Part shown: positions 21,654 through 28,856 of the stretch, piece by piece | Numbering within the stretch: position 1 is the stretch's first letter | How the letters are laid out: each line of letters starts with the position of its first letter | Virus record (IMG/VR): IMGVR_UViG_3300047388_000166 | Span: 1-28,856 of that record | Source of the DNA: a virus | Strand: one strand, 5' to 3' | DNA: 28,856 bases | Made by a program: the position numbers and the translations under genes | Notes under the pieces: model-generated | Databases searched by the model: none | The model's input: only the letters and a program-made list of their open reading frames with translations | Told to the model about the DNA's origin: nothing

Positions 21654-24600
21654 GACCCTCATCGCCTGCGAAGGTGGACTCGACCAACGGTCTGCGTCGA
21701 TCAACGCGGCTAAGGGTACGCTGTCGAACTGTTTCAACTTCGAGAAGGATCAGGGTCCTGGTTACTCGCGTCGTTTGGGCTGGGTGAGATACGACGGACG
21801 CATCACAGGTCCTGAGATTGAGGACGGTGTGGTTGCGCTCTACAACACGGCCAATCTCACAGGGGTTTTCACTTACGGAGAGCAAGTCCGGTTCGCATCG
21901 GCTGGACTTCCGACGCTGAATGCGATCTACATCGGTAATTCGGTGTCGTTCGGTTCTTATCCGGCAGCCCTCCTGTTCGCATATCCGATCCAGACGTTCA
22001 CGAACTGGAACGACATCACATCCTATCCAACAGCAACCTCAATCACCGGATTAAGTTCAGGGGCTGTGCTGACATCGCTGCTGTTTCAGCCGACGCTGAT
22101 GAACGACAGCACGATTTCTATTCCCATGTACGACAATTTGAAGCGCGCCACGCAGCGTGCACACTACTTGTCGGTTGGGGCCGTTCCTGGAAGAAATGAA
22201 TCGCCTGTCGATGCAGAATTCACGTTCGGAAACAAGTCATACGCTATCCATGATTGCGTGACCTACACCTTCACGAATGGAGCTAGCACGATCGGAATTG
22301 TTCCTGTGGAAGGCAATGTTCTGGTCGACAAAAACACGGGTAAATCCATCGGTACGATTCTTGCTATTCAGACAACGCTCGGTGATTGGGTTGCTGGAAC
22401 CATGCAAGGTCAGATTGTTGTTTACGACTATGTGCTGGGACAGGCCTTTCCATCAACCGGCGATCAATTCGATCTGTACTCGGCGGATGGACTGACGAAG
22501 CTCGTCAATAACGTCGGTATGTTCGGCAGCAATCTCACGGCGAATGCGAATAACACCCGTGCGTTGCTTTATTCGACGTACGAGCAATACGTAAAGGACT
22601 ACACCTTCGGCTCACTGTACGGCATAAACAACATCATTAACCCGCCGCATAATGTGCCAACGCCTCCGACATGGAGTAGGCCACGGCTGACGCGTGAGCT
22701 GCCTTATACGTCGGTTGGACTGCCTGCTGGCAGCACATCGTTCGGACCTACCGGATCACTGGATTACTCGATCTACGAGTATTCACGCCAAGGACTGACG
22801 ACACAGATCAACCAATTGTCTCCTATCGCTTCACCGGAGAAGTTTCCGACTATAGCAACGGACCTTAGCAACGGTGCGGTGTGGGTCAACAAGAACAACA
22901 TCCTTGTGCAGGATGGTGCGGTCGCCAATTTCCCTCCGATTGCCGCCAACATCGGCTATCAGATTGGAGCACTGGCAGGTTCAGCGTTTGACTTCTCGTC
23001 CATTCCTGATAATTCCGTCATTCTCGGCGTCGTCTTCCGCATGCGTGCTCAGAGCAGCATTGCTGGAAACTACACGGACGGTGAAATCAGGTTGATGTCG
23101 TCGGCATTTCCGAACGGTCTTGGCTCGCAGAACAAGGCGAACGGATTCTTTCCGCCCGTTGGCTTGACCGATCGTAGCTACGGCAGCGCGACGGACACAT
23201 GGGGTGAGCAGATCACGACCGCGATGCTGAAAGACCCGTCTTTCGGTGTGTCGGTGCGTTGGAAGAGAGTCGGAACCAATCCAGCAACGACGATCAGTGT
23301 CGATGCGTATGCGATGACGGTTTACTACGTTCCTCCAACACGATCGGTTTATGTGCGTGATCCAACAATCGTGGCGGCTCCGGCACAAGATGTGCCGATC
23401 AACATCATCCACTACTGCATCAACTCCGGAGACTTTCCGACGCAAACAGCAGTCGGCGTTCTGACGGTCTCCATCGGTAATGTGGAATACCAAGGTACGG
23501 CAGCCGGAAAGATCAGACGTTTGAAGGCAGGCGACGAGATTCGTACAGCTGCTTCTACACCGGCAACCAATGCAGCAAACGGAACCTTGTTGGGCTATGT
23601 GACGGCCGAGGACTATCCCACATCCTTCCCGCCAGGAGCTGGGCTTGATTCCGTCAACTCACGTTATGAAGTGATTGACGCCAACTTCTGGGATACCGCA
23701 GAAGGAAGGGCGGCCTACATCGCGAATGGTGTTGAATTTGCCACAATGTTTGATGGCATCTTTCATGTCCGTATCCGTACAGGACGGCCAACGGCTAACG
23801 ACAATCCGAGACATGTCGCGGCGCATTTGAACTATCTCCACCTTGGATTCCAGTCAGGGTCTGTCGTCAACACGGCCACAGGGAAGCCGCTTACGGTTCT
23901 GGGAACGCCAGGTAATGGATCGAGTGTGCAGAACTTTGGTGAGCCGATCAACGGCATGCTGACGCTCAATGGGCAGACACTTGGTGTGTTCACCGATCGG
24001 TCTACGCGTGGGTTGCAAGGAACTGCACCTGCATCGAGTACAACCAATGTTGGTTACACGCCGATCATGATTTCCCCGGCGATCAACTGTATCGAATACA
24101 CGTTGGTCAATCTCGTCGGAGAGGCGGTATGGACCAGCTACAGAGGCGTGGAGACGCTTCGCTCTGTCAATGCATACGGAGACTTTGAAACGCTCCCTCT
24201 GAGTGCTGCGGCCCAGAAATGGTTGCAGGGAAGGATTCAGGTCGACTTGAGTATAGGCAGCAAGCCGTCGAGAGCGGTGTATGCGATTGGCGTACGCAAC
24301 AAGCGGCAATATCGCTTGTTCTTCGCTGACGCCTACGTGTACACGTTGACCCTGTTCGATGCAGGCGACTATCCGGTTAGCACGGTTCAACGCTTGGCAC
24401 GTCCCAACGCAACAACGGTTCCGTCTGGTGTGAATGACGAACCTTGCAATGCAGGCGTTATCCGTCACGTCTACAACGGAACACGATCTGATGGAAAGGA
24501 AATTATTCTTGCTTCGTTCGAGAATCAGAATGCAGCCGTCGTACCTGCGCAAAGTCTTCCTACACAGCTCGGTCCGTATTTCCCTTACGCGGTGAGATTG

Positions 24601-25050
24601 GATTGCGGATATTCGGATGACGTACAACCCTGTATGCCAGCCTTCATCGAGTTCAACGCGATCTATGCCGGTTATCCGACGCAGTCTCAACAGTTCGGAA
24701 CGATCACGATCTTCATGAATGCGTACGGTGGGTCTCAAGCGACGATCTATACGAAGATGAACTTTGATGGTCCTATTTTCGACACTGCACAAGTCAATCA
24801 AGTAGGCGTTCTGACGGCGGCTGATTTTCAGGTCAGGAAACAGCTGGTGACATTGCCATTGATTGAGAACAGAGCCTACATTCCGGTCCCACAACGCTAC
24901 ATGGTGGTCGACGCACCCGGCGAAGGCCGCATGTTGAAGCTTCGGATTGACGCCACCCAGGCGCCTGCAAACTTTGCCCCATTGCTGGTTCCTCTGCGTA
25001 TCACTCACCTGTCGATATCCGGTATCGGACAGGATCTAGACAGGACGTGA
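21646..25050 (+). CDS. Large tail hub/nozzle-type structural protein
   Basis: The 1134-residue product begins MPETLIACEGGLDQRSASIN, then FNFEKDQGPGYSRRLGWVRY. This opening, listing fixed-parameter-like sequence after the adaptor gene, fits the large tail tube/nozzle or P22 gp10-like stabilisation proteins, which are mainly beta. The rest is rich in N, T, G and Y and has no coiled coil. It ends LSISGIGQDLDRT. The start overlaps the adaptor stop. The exact family is not certain, and it could also hold fibre-binding parts. Confidence 0.65.
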   Translation: MPETLIACEGGLDQRSASINAAKGTLSNCFNFEKDQGPGYSRRLGWVRYDGRITGPEIEDGVVALYNTANLTGVFTYGEQVRFASAGLPTLNAIYIGNSVSFGSYPAALLFAYPIQTFTNWNDITSYPTATSITGLSSGAVLTSLLFQPTLMNDSTISIPMYDNLKRATQRAHYLSVGAVPGRNESPVDAEFTFGNKSYAIHDCVTYTFTNGASTIGIVPVEGNVLVDKNTGKSIGTILAIQTTLGDWVAGTMQGQIVVYDYVLGQAFPSTGDQFDLYSADGLTKLVNNVGMFGSNLTANANNTRALLYSTYEQYVKDYTFGSLYGINNIINPPHNVPTPPTWSRPRLTRELPYTSVGLPAGSTSFGPTGSLDYSIYEYSRQGLTTQINQLSPIASPEKFPTIATDLSNGAVWVNKNNILVQDGAVANFPPIAANIGYQIGALAGSAFDFSSIPDNSVILGVVFRMRAQSSIAGNYTDGEIRLMSSAFPNGLGSQNKANGFFPPVGLTDRSYGSATDTWGEQITTAMLKDPSFGVSVRWKRVGTNPATTISVDAYAMTVYYVPPTRSVYVRDPTIVAAPAQDVPINIIHYCINSGDFPTQTAVGVLTVSIGNVEYQGTAAGKIRRLKAGDEIRTAASTPATNAANGTLLGYVTAEDYPTSFPPGAGLDSVNSRYEVIDANFWDTAEGRAAYIANGVEFATMFDGIFHVRIRTGRPTANDNPRHVAAHLNYLHLGFQSGSVVNTATGKPLTVLGTPGNGSSVQNFGEPINGMLTLNGQTLGVFTDRSTRGLQGTAPASSTTNVGYTPIMISPAINCIEYTLVNLVGEAVWTSYRGVETLRSVNAYGDFETLPLSAAAQKWLQGRIQVDLSIGSKPSRAVYAIGVRNKRQYRLFFADAYVYTLTLFDAGDYPVSTVQRLARPNATTVPSGVNDEPCNAGVIRHVYNGTRSDGKEIILASFENQNAAVVPAQSLPTQLGPYFPYAVRLDCGYSDDVQPCMPAFIEFNAIYAGYPTQSQQFGTITIFMNAYGGSQATIYTKMNFDGPIFDTAQVNQVGVLTAADFQVRKQLVTLPLIENRAYIPVPQRYMVVDAPGEGRMLKLRIDATQAPANFAPLLVPLRITHLSISGIGQDLDRT

Positions 25051-25051
25051 C

Positions 25052-25822
25052 ATGCCCGCACCGATCACACCACCGCTGGCTCAATTCCAACCCAACGCAC
25101 AGCCGTATGGGAACCTCACGACGGGACCTGGAGGCGTTGCTCTCACGGGGGTTAACCCGCAAGAGCTGACGAGCTATCAACTTGGTCAGCTACAGCGGAG
25201 TGATAACCCGCTGGTACAGACAGCGCAGAACAATGCGAGGAACTTCGCCGCTGCGCGTGGAGCGGGATTGTCAGGCAGCAACTATGCGCAGGCCGCAACG
25301 GGCGCCGCGTTTGATGCCATGACGCCTATTGCGACCGCTGATGCGGGTCAATACGCAGACGTTCGCGATCGAAATCAGACGGCGATGAATCAGCAGAACA
25401 TCGAGCGAATGGGCAATGAAACGTCGCTCGGTGTCGCCAACATCGGAGCTGGAGCCTCCATGTACAACAGCGACAATGCGCGAGAAGAGGCTCGATACGA
25501 GTTCAATCGCGGTCAAGAAAATCGCCTACAGAATCGTCAGTGGCAGGTCGCCGATCAGAACACTGCTGCGAGAGCTTCTCAGCGCTCTCAGTTGTTTAGT
25601 CAAGCGACTCAAGCGATATTCAGTGATCCTGCCTACTGGCGTGATCCGCAGGCGGCTATGGGTCTGCTGAATGAGTATGGCAGCAACATGGACAATCTGA
25701 TGCAGCAGTTGTTTCCTGAGTACTTCTCTACGGATCAGAACGGTAATCCGGTTGCTCCTCCTGCGGGTCAAGCACCGCCTCCGTCGAATGTCTACACGCC
25801 ACCTTCACACGGGACACGCTGA
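25052..25822 (+). CDS. Probable internal/ejection protein with N-terminal PPLAQF
   Basis: The 256-residue product is hydrophilic, with many N, Q, A and R. It has PPLAQF at residues 7-12, a helical middle (ARNFAAARGAGLSGSNYAQA, REEARYEFNRGQENRLQNRQ) and a C-terminal DPQAAMGLLNEYGSNMDNLM, ending in a proline-rich tail. The place after the tail hub and the composition resemble T7 gp14-like or P22 ejection proteins that leave the virion to form a channel. AGGA lies six bases before the start. Confidence 0.65.
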   Translation: MPAPITPPLAQFQPNAQPYGNLTTGPGGVALTGVNPQELTSYQLGQLQRSDNPLVQTAQNNARNFAAARGAGLSGSNYAQAATGAAFDAMTPIATADAGQYADVRDRNQTAMNQQNIERMGNETSLGVANIGAGASMYNSDNAREEARYEFNRGQENRLQNRQWQVADQNTAARASQRSQLFSQATQAIFSDPAYWRDPQAAMGLLNEYGSNMDNLMQQLFPEYFSTDQNGNPVAPPAGQAPPPSNVYTPPSHGTR

Positions 25823-26283
25823 TGAAAGGCAATATTCGTAATCGTTTGCGTGTGAAGCATCGCGCTCCTTCGTGTCATTGGATCGCGATTGTTGCCACGG
25901 TCGTTGGTGGAATTGCTGCCAGTGCTTCACAGCAGTCTGCTACGAACAAACAGAACGTGGTCAAGTACGAAGATCAACGTGACCTGTCGAATCTCGCGCT
26001 TGAGCAGCAGAACTGGCTCTCTCAGCAGCAGCGCAAGTGGAATCTTGAGGATTACCAGCGCGGTCAGAACTACAAAGAGAACGCGATCGGTGGTTTTCGT
26101 GATGCCGCGTTGCCGAATGCCGTGAAAGGCAGTAACGGACAATGGGGAACACCGCCTGCTCCGACCACGGTGGATACATCAGGGCTTGCGCCGACACAGG
26201 ACAATGGACAGCCGGCGATCTTCGATCCTCGCACGGGCGCGCCGATCAACAACAAAGCTCCCCCTCTCGCACAATTCGGATAA
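25822..26283 (+). CDS. Probable internal virion protein with C-terminal PPLAQF
   Basis: The 153-residue product has a basic N-terminus, a hydrophobic span near residues 20-36 (WIAIVATVVGGIAASASQQ), and then a helical part LSNLALEQQNWLSQQQRKWN, a pattern of T7 gp14-like inner-virion membrane-active proteins. It ends APPLAQFG (motif at 26260-26277). It starts on a TGATG overlap. It may enter the host outer membrane during ejection; that is family-based inference. Confidence 0.6.
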   Translation: MKGNIRNRLRVKHRAPSCHWIAIVATVVGGIAASASQQSATNKQNVVKYEDQRDLSNLALEQQNWLSQQQRKWNLEDYQRGQNYKENAIGGFRDAALPNAVKGSNGQWGTPPAPTTVDTSGLAPTQDNGQPAIFDPRTGAPINNKAPPLAQFG

Positions 26284-26286
26284 GCC

Positions 26287-26793
26287 ATGGACCAGCAACC
26301 TGATGGTAACGATCCTTCGCAGATGATCGGATATATCGATCCGAATGCGACGCCGAAAGTGAAGACATACCTGACCGCTGCGAAAGCGATCGTGGTCAAT
26401 CCGCAGACGGCTGACATCCTGAAAAAGATGCTGACGCAAGGTCAGGATCCAGCGATGACGCTGGCCACTTTCATCGGCAAGACGATTGATACGCTGGAGA
26501 CCAAGCTAGGACCGCTGGAGCAGCAGGAACACGATCAGGTCGCCGTACACATTGCGGGATGGTTGGTCAGCTCATTGCAGCACATGGGTATGCCAGGCCT
26601 CGACGATCAAGGCGCAAGACACGACCTTCTAGGGCGCATCCTACAGGCCCTGGATCAGCTCACGGGTGGCGATCAGCCGCAGGACCAGGGAGCACCCCAA
26701 CAGCCTCCTGACGGCGCAGTGCCTAGCGCACCACAAGGATCGCCACAAGACCCATCACAAGCGCCTCCGCTGGCGCAATTCGGAGGTCCGTGA
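26287..26793 (+). CDS. Probable ejection-region protein with C-terminal PPLAQF
   Basis: The 168-residue product has a helical core (ILKKMLTQGQDPAMTLATFI, DTLETKLGPLEQQEHDQVAV, HIAGWLVSSLQHMG) and a glutamine/proline-rich tail from about residue 128. It ends APPLAQFGGP (motif at 26764-26781). The linker and terminal motif suggest a folded domain with a flexible docking tail. The family is unknown. Confidence 0.65.
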   Translation: MDQQPDGNDPSQMIGYIDPNATPKVKTYLTAAKAIVVNPQTADILKKMLTQGQDPAMTLATFIGKTIDTLETKLGPLEQQEHDQVAVHIAGWLVSSLQHMGMPGLDDQGARHDLLGRILQALDQLTGGDQPQDQGAPQQPPDGAVPSAPQGSPQDPSQAPPLAQFGGP

Positions 26794-27707
26794 TGGGCGG
26801 GGTAGATTGGGGCCAAGCACTAGCCTCCGGTATCGCTTCCGGTGCAGGCGCCGTTGCGACCAATATCGAGGACGACAAAAAGCAACAGGAGTGGATTACT
26901 CGCTTCCAGCAAATGCAGGCAATGGAGGCAAAGACGGCGAACCAGAAAGCGTTGTTTATGGATTCGCTCAAGTCGCCTGAGACCCGCAAGACCAACATGA
27001 CGGATGATTCCGGGAAACCGATCGTTCGAACGGAAGAGTGGGTACACGGTCCAAGCGGTGAGAATGCGCACTGGAACAAAGTGGGCGAGACGCCGGATAT
27101 AAACTTCGAGAAACTGAACGAGACGGAGCGAAGGAATGCTGATCTAAATCAGAATGCGCAAGATCGCATTGCGATGATGCAAAGCCTTGGTGAGGCCAAG
27201 AATGCAACGGCGCTTGCCAGGATTGAGGCCGCTAATGCGCGTGGTGAGAGTGACAAGGGTAAGTACGAACGCGCTGGGGTGATGCAGTTCATTCCTGTTC
27301 CGGACAAACCCGGAGAAACCATGCCGGTTATATCGGACGGTAGGGGTGGATTCAAACCCTACCTGGACGAGAATGGAAAGCCACAATCGGGTCGTAAGGC
27401 CGCTCTCAGCGCGACGGAAATCAAGGCTAAGAATGCCGCCGACGAAGAGGCGAAGGCTGCGTTGCAGGAAAAGACGGATGCCATGCAGCCACCGGGTGCG
27501 CTAATGCGTACGTGGAACAACATGACGGGCAACAGTGCGGCCAACACACCGCAGGCAGATGCAGGTCCGCCACAAAGCCAGCCTCCGTTGTCACAGTTCT
27601 CGCCCCCTGTAAAAGCGTCTGCGCACGGTGCTGTTGTTCGCACGGGAACGGATAGTCAGGGTCGAAAAGTCGCTCAGTACGCTGACGGAACGATCGCACC
27701 GATATGA
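26793..27707 (+). CDS. Probable internal/ejection protein with PPLSQF in its tail
   Basis: The product is about 304 residues with an alanine/glycine-rich amphipathic start (WGQALASGIASGAGAVATNI), helical charged segments (NERRNADLNQNAQ-like), and a small beta part (MQFIPVPDKPGETMPVISDG). The proline-rich tail has PPLSQF at residues 264-269 (27582-27599), followed by a final beta stretch. ATG 26793 with GGAGG six bases upstream is chosen, on a TGATG overlap. It could form or line an ejection channel. Confidence 0.6.
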   Translation: MGGVDWGQALASGIASGAGAVATNIEDDKKQQEWITRFQQMQAMEAKTANQKALFMDSLKSPETRKTNMTDDSGKPIVRTEEWVHGPSGENAHWNKVGETPDINFEKLNETERRNADLNQNAQDRIAMMQSLGEAKNATALARIEAANARGESDKGKYERAGVMQFIPVPDKPGETMPVISDGRGGFKPYLDENGKPQSGRKAALSATEIKAKNAADEEAKAALQEKTDAMQPPGALMRTWNNMTGNSAANTPQADAGPPQSQPPLSQFSPPVKASAHGAVVRTGTDSQGRKVAQYADGTIAPI

Positions 27708-27883
27708 ACGACGAACTTTTCTGGGCGATGACCGCTGCCTCTATCTTCGGGATCAGTCATCACCCGAAAAACTATTCGGACGGTTTTCAGCCGATGTCAC
27801 CTGAGCAGGCTGGAAAGCTGGCGGATGACCTTCTGGTTGAGTTCCGTAAGCGTGTGATCTCAGGCTATTTCAATGATGGCTGA
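27704..27883 (+). CDS. Unknown 59-residue protein between ejection genes
   Basis: A frame from ATG 27704 (ATGA overlap) to TGA 27881-27883 encodes MNDELFWAMTAASIFGISHH, then a helical EQAGKLADDLLVEFRKRVIS. It overlaps the following large gene by 11 bases. The overlap at both ends supports translation. It lacks the PL[AS]QF motif of its neighbours and might be a chaperone or assembly factor for them. Confidence 0.55.
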   Translation: MNDELFWAMTAASIFGISHHPKNYSDGFQPMSPEQAGKLADDLLVEFRKRVISGYFNDG

Positions 27884-28856
27884 TCCGAACGGGATCAAAT
27901 GGGACGATCAGCCATCCGCTGATGGGATCCAATGGGATAATCCGGCGAGCTTCAACAGCGTGCAGGCCGGTGGTGCTTCCTCAGCCCCCCTTTCACAGTT
28001 TGCCCCTCAACCGCCCTCTAATCCGTTCGCTGATTCGCAGGAGACTGAGAATGCTGGAGCTGAACAAGTTCCTGCTGTACTGGCGGGTGCAGGAACGGCG
28101 CTGGAACGTGTAGGTGCTAGAACAGGTCGAGGACTCCTGCAAGCCGCTGCGGGCTTTGCTGGCGCCTCCAATCCCTATGGACTCGGCCAGGACCTGCAAG
28201 ATGAGGCGTTCAAAGCCTCCGACGCCCTGAAACAGTGGGAACAGGGACTCCAGTCGCCTACGGATACGGCAGGTCATGTAGGTGATGTGGGCGGGTCTCT
28301 GATCGGCGGATTTGCCACATTGGGTGCTGGAGAGGCTGGGGCACAGGGTCAGGACGTCATCAATTCCGGAGGATCGGTCCAGCAGGCGCAGGAGACGGCC
28401 GCCTTGGCCGGCGCAACGTCTGCCGCAGGGTTAGGTATAGGTCAGCTCGGGAAAGCGCTTCCTGCACGTCTGCTGCTGCAAGGAGCGGCATCCGGAGCGT
28501 CGGGTGAGGCTGCTCGGGAGATTGGCAACCAAATCCTGCCAGATTCCATGCATCGCGATTTCAGCATGGCGGATCTGGCGTTCAATGTCGGCGCGGGTGC
28601 AGCAGGTGGTTTTATCCCTGCGCATGTGGACGAGTCCGCACTTTCTGGCCTCAAAGATCCGGAGGCTCAGGGTTCAGCGACAGCCGACCTTATTCTGAAT
28701 GAGGCAAAAGCTTCGGTACCCAGAGAGGCAGGTCATGAAACTACGCCACCTGAAACTGGTGTGCTCGATGGAGAACTGGCCGCTCCCAAGGTGGATACAG
28801 CCACTCCAGCCGCCGACTTTCAAGCCGCTCCTGCTGAGCATATTCCCACGCCACAA
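27873..28856 (+). CDS. Large internal virion/ejection protein, N-terminal part (cut by window edge)
   Basis: The frame starts at ATG 27873 (or 27876) and is open to the last base, so only about 328 residues are visible. It begins with two copies of a GI[KQ]WD[DN]xP-like motif (about residues 7-24), then APLSQF (27984-28001). An alanine/glycine-rich stretch follows, with several amphipathic segments (RTGRGLLQAAAGFAGASNPY, VGGSLIGGFATLGAGEAGAQ), as in membrane-interacting ejection proteins. In related phages such genes are thousands of bases long and may carry a lytic transglycosylase, but nothing catalytic is visible here. Confidence 0.7.
   Translation, partial: MMADPNGIKWDDQPSADGIQWDNPASFNSVQAGGASSAPLSQFAPQPPSNPFADSQETENAGAEQVPAVLAGAGTALERVGARTGRGLLQAAAGFAGASNPYGLGQDLQDEAFKASDALKQWEQGLQSPTDTAGHVGDVGGSLIGGFATLGAGEAGAQGQDVINSGGSVQQAQETAALAGATSAAGLGIGQLGKALPARLLLQGAASGASGEAAREIGNQILPDSMHRDFSMADLAFNVGAGAAGGFIPAHVDESALSGLKDPEAQGSATADLILNEAKASVPREAGHETTPPETGVLDGELAAPKVDTATPAADFQAAPAEHIPTPQ

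Noticed and set aside
23854-25008. A 384-codon minus-strand open frame.
   Set aside because: It is wholly antisense to the 1134-residue tail protein, is arginine/cysteine-rich as antisense frames are, and breaks the uniform gene direction.

Overview
The window looks like a large piece of a double-stranded DNA phage or prophage with a short-tailed (podovirus-type) virion and a lambda-like early layout. The host is most likely a gram-negative proteobacterium, because lambdoid early genes (a Cro/YdaS-type regulator, NinB, a Ref-type nuclease) precede a membrane and lipoprotein-rich lysis block. Genes are tightly packed. Most junctions are ATGA, GTGA or TGATG overlaps, so translational coupling is the rule. 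No integrase, cI-type repressor, Q-type antiterminator, tRNA or host gene was recognised, and the virion operon runs off the right edge.

Regions: (1) 1-2457, minus strand: an early leftward operon with a truncated DUF6745-like gene, an endonuclease VII family nuclease with an odd C-terminal extension, a small conserved phage protein, two small membrane proteins and four unknown genes. (2) 2458-2559: a divergent control region. (3) 2560-6204, plus strand: an early rightward operon with a Cro-like regulator, a DnaT-like replication protein, small zinc-binding-like proteins, NinB, Ref, two HTH proteins and a PD-(D/E)XK-like nuclease. It is interrupted at 3548-4031 by 484 bases with no convincing protein and many perfect hairpins, a structured RNA candidate. 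(4) 6205-6424: a late-type promoter with a dyad in its spacer, then a strongly folded leader. (5) 6425-9716: lysozyme, holin-like protein and an unusually crowded set of small membrane proteins, including a free-standing protein that resembles the ethylene-binding membrane domain of ETR1-type receptors, plus a lipoprotein. (6) 9713-14710: terminase small subunit, a block of beta-rich proteins with two tandem paralogous pairs, and the terminase large subunit. (7) 14701-20104: portal, scaffold, N4-gp56-type major capsid protein, a probable decoration protein and an intrinsic terminator. (8) 20119-28856: gp6-like head-tail adaptor, a 1134-residue tail protein, and a run of probable internal/ejection proteins ending in a large gene cut by the window edge.

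The early operons would supply regulation, replication and recombination. The long late operon would supply lysis, packaging, head assembly, the short tail and the ejected proteins. The most striking unexplained signals are a short motif, [PA]PL[AS]QF, near the ends of five nearly consecutive ejection-type proteins and written with different codons each time; the ETR1-like membrane protein with its copper-site residues kept; the structured RNA candidate at 3548-4031; the folded late leader; and a scaffold protein carrying the same short motif at both ends.
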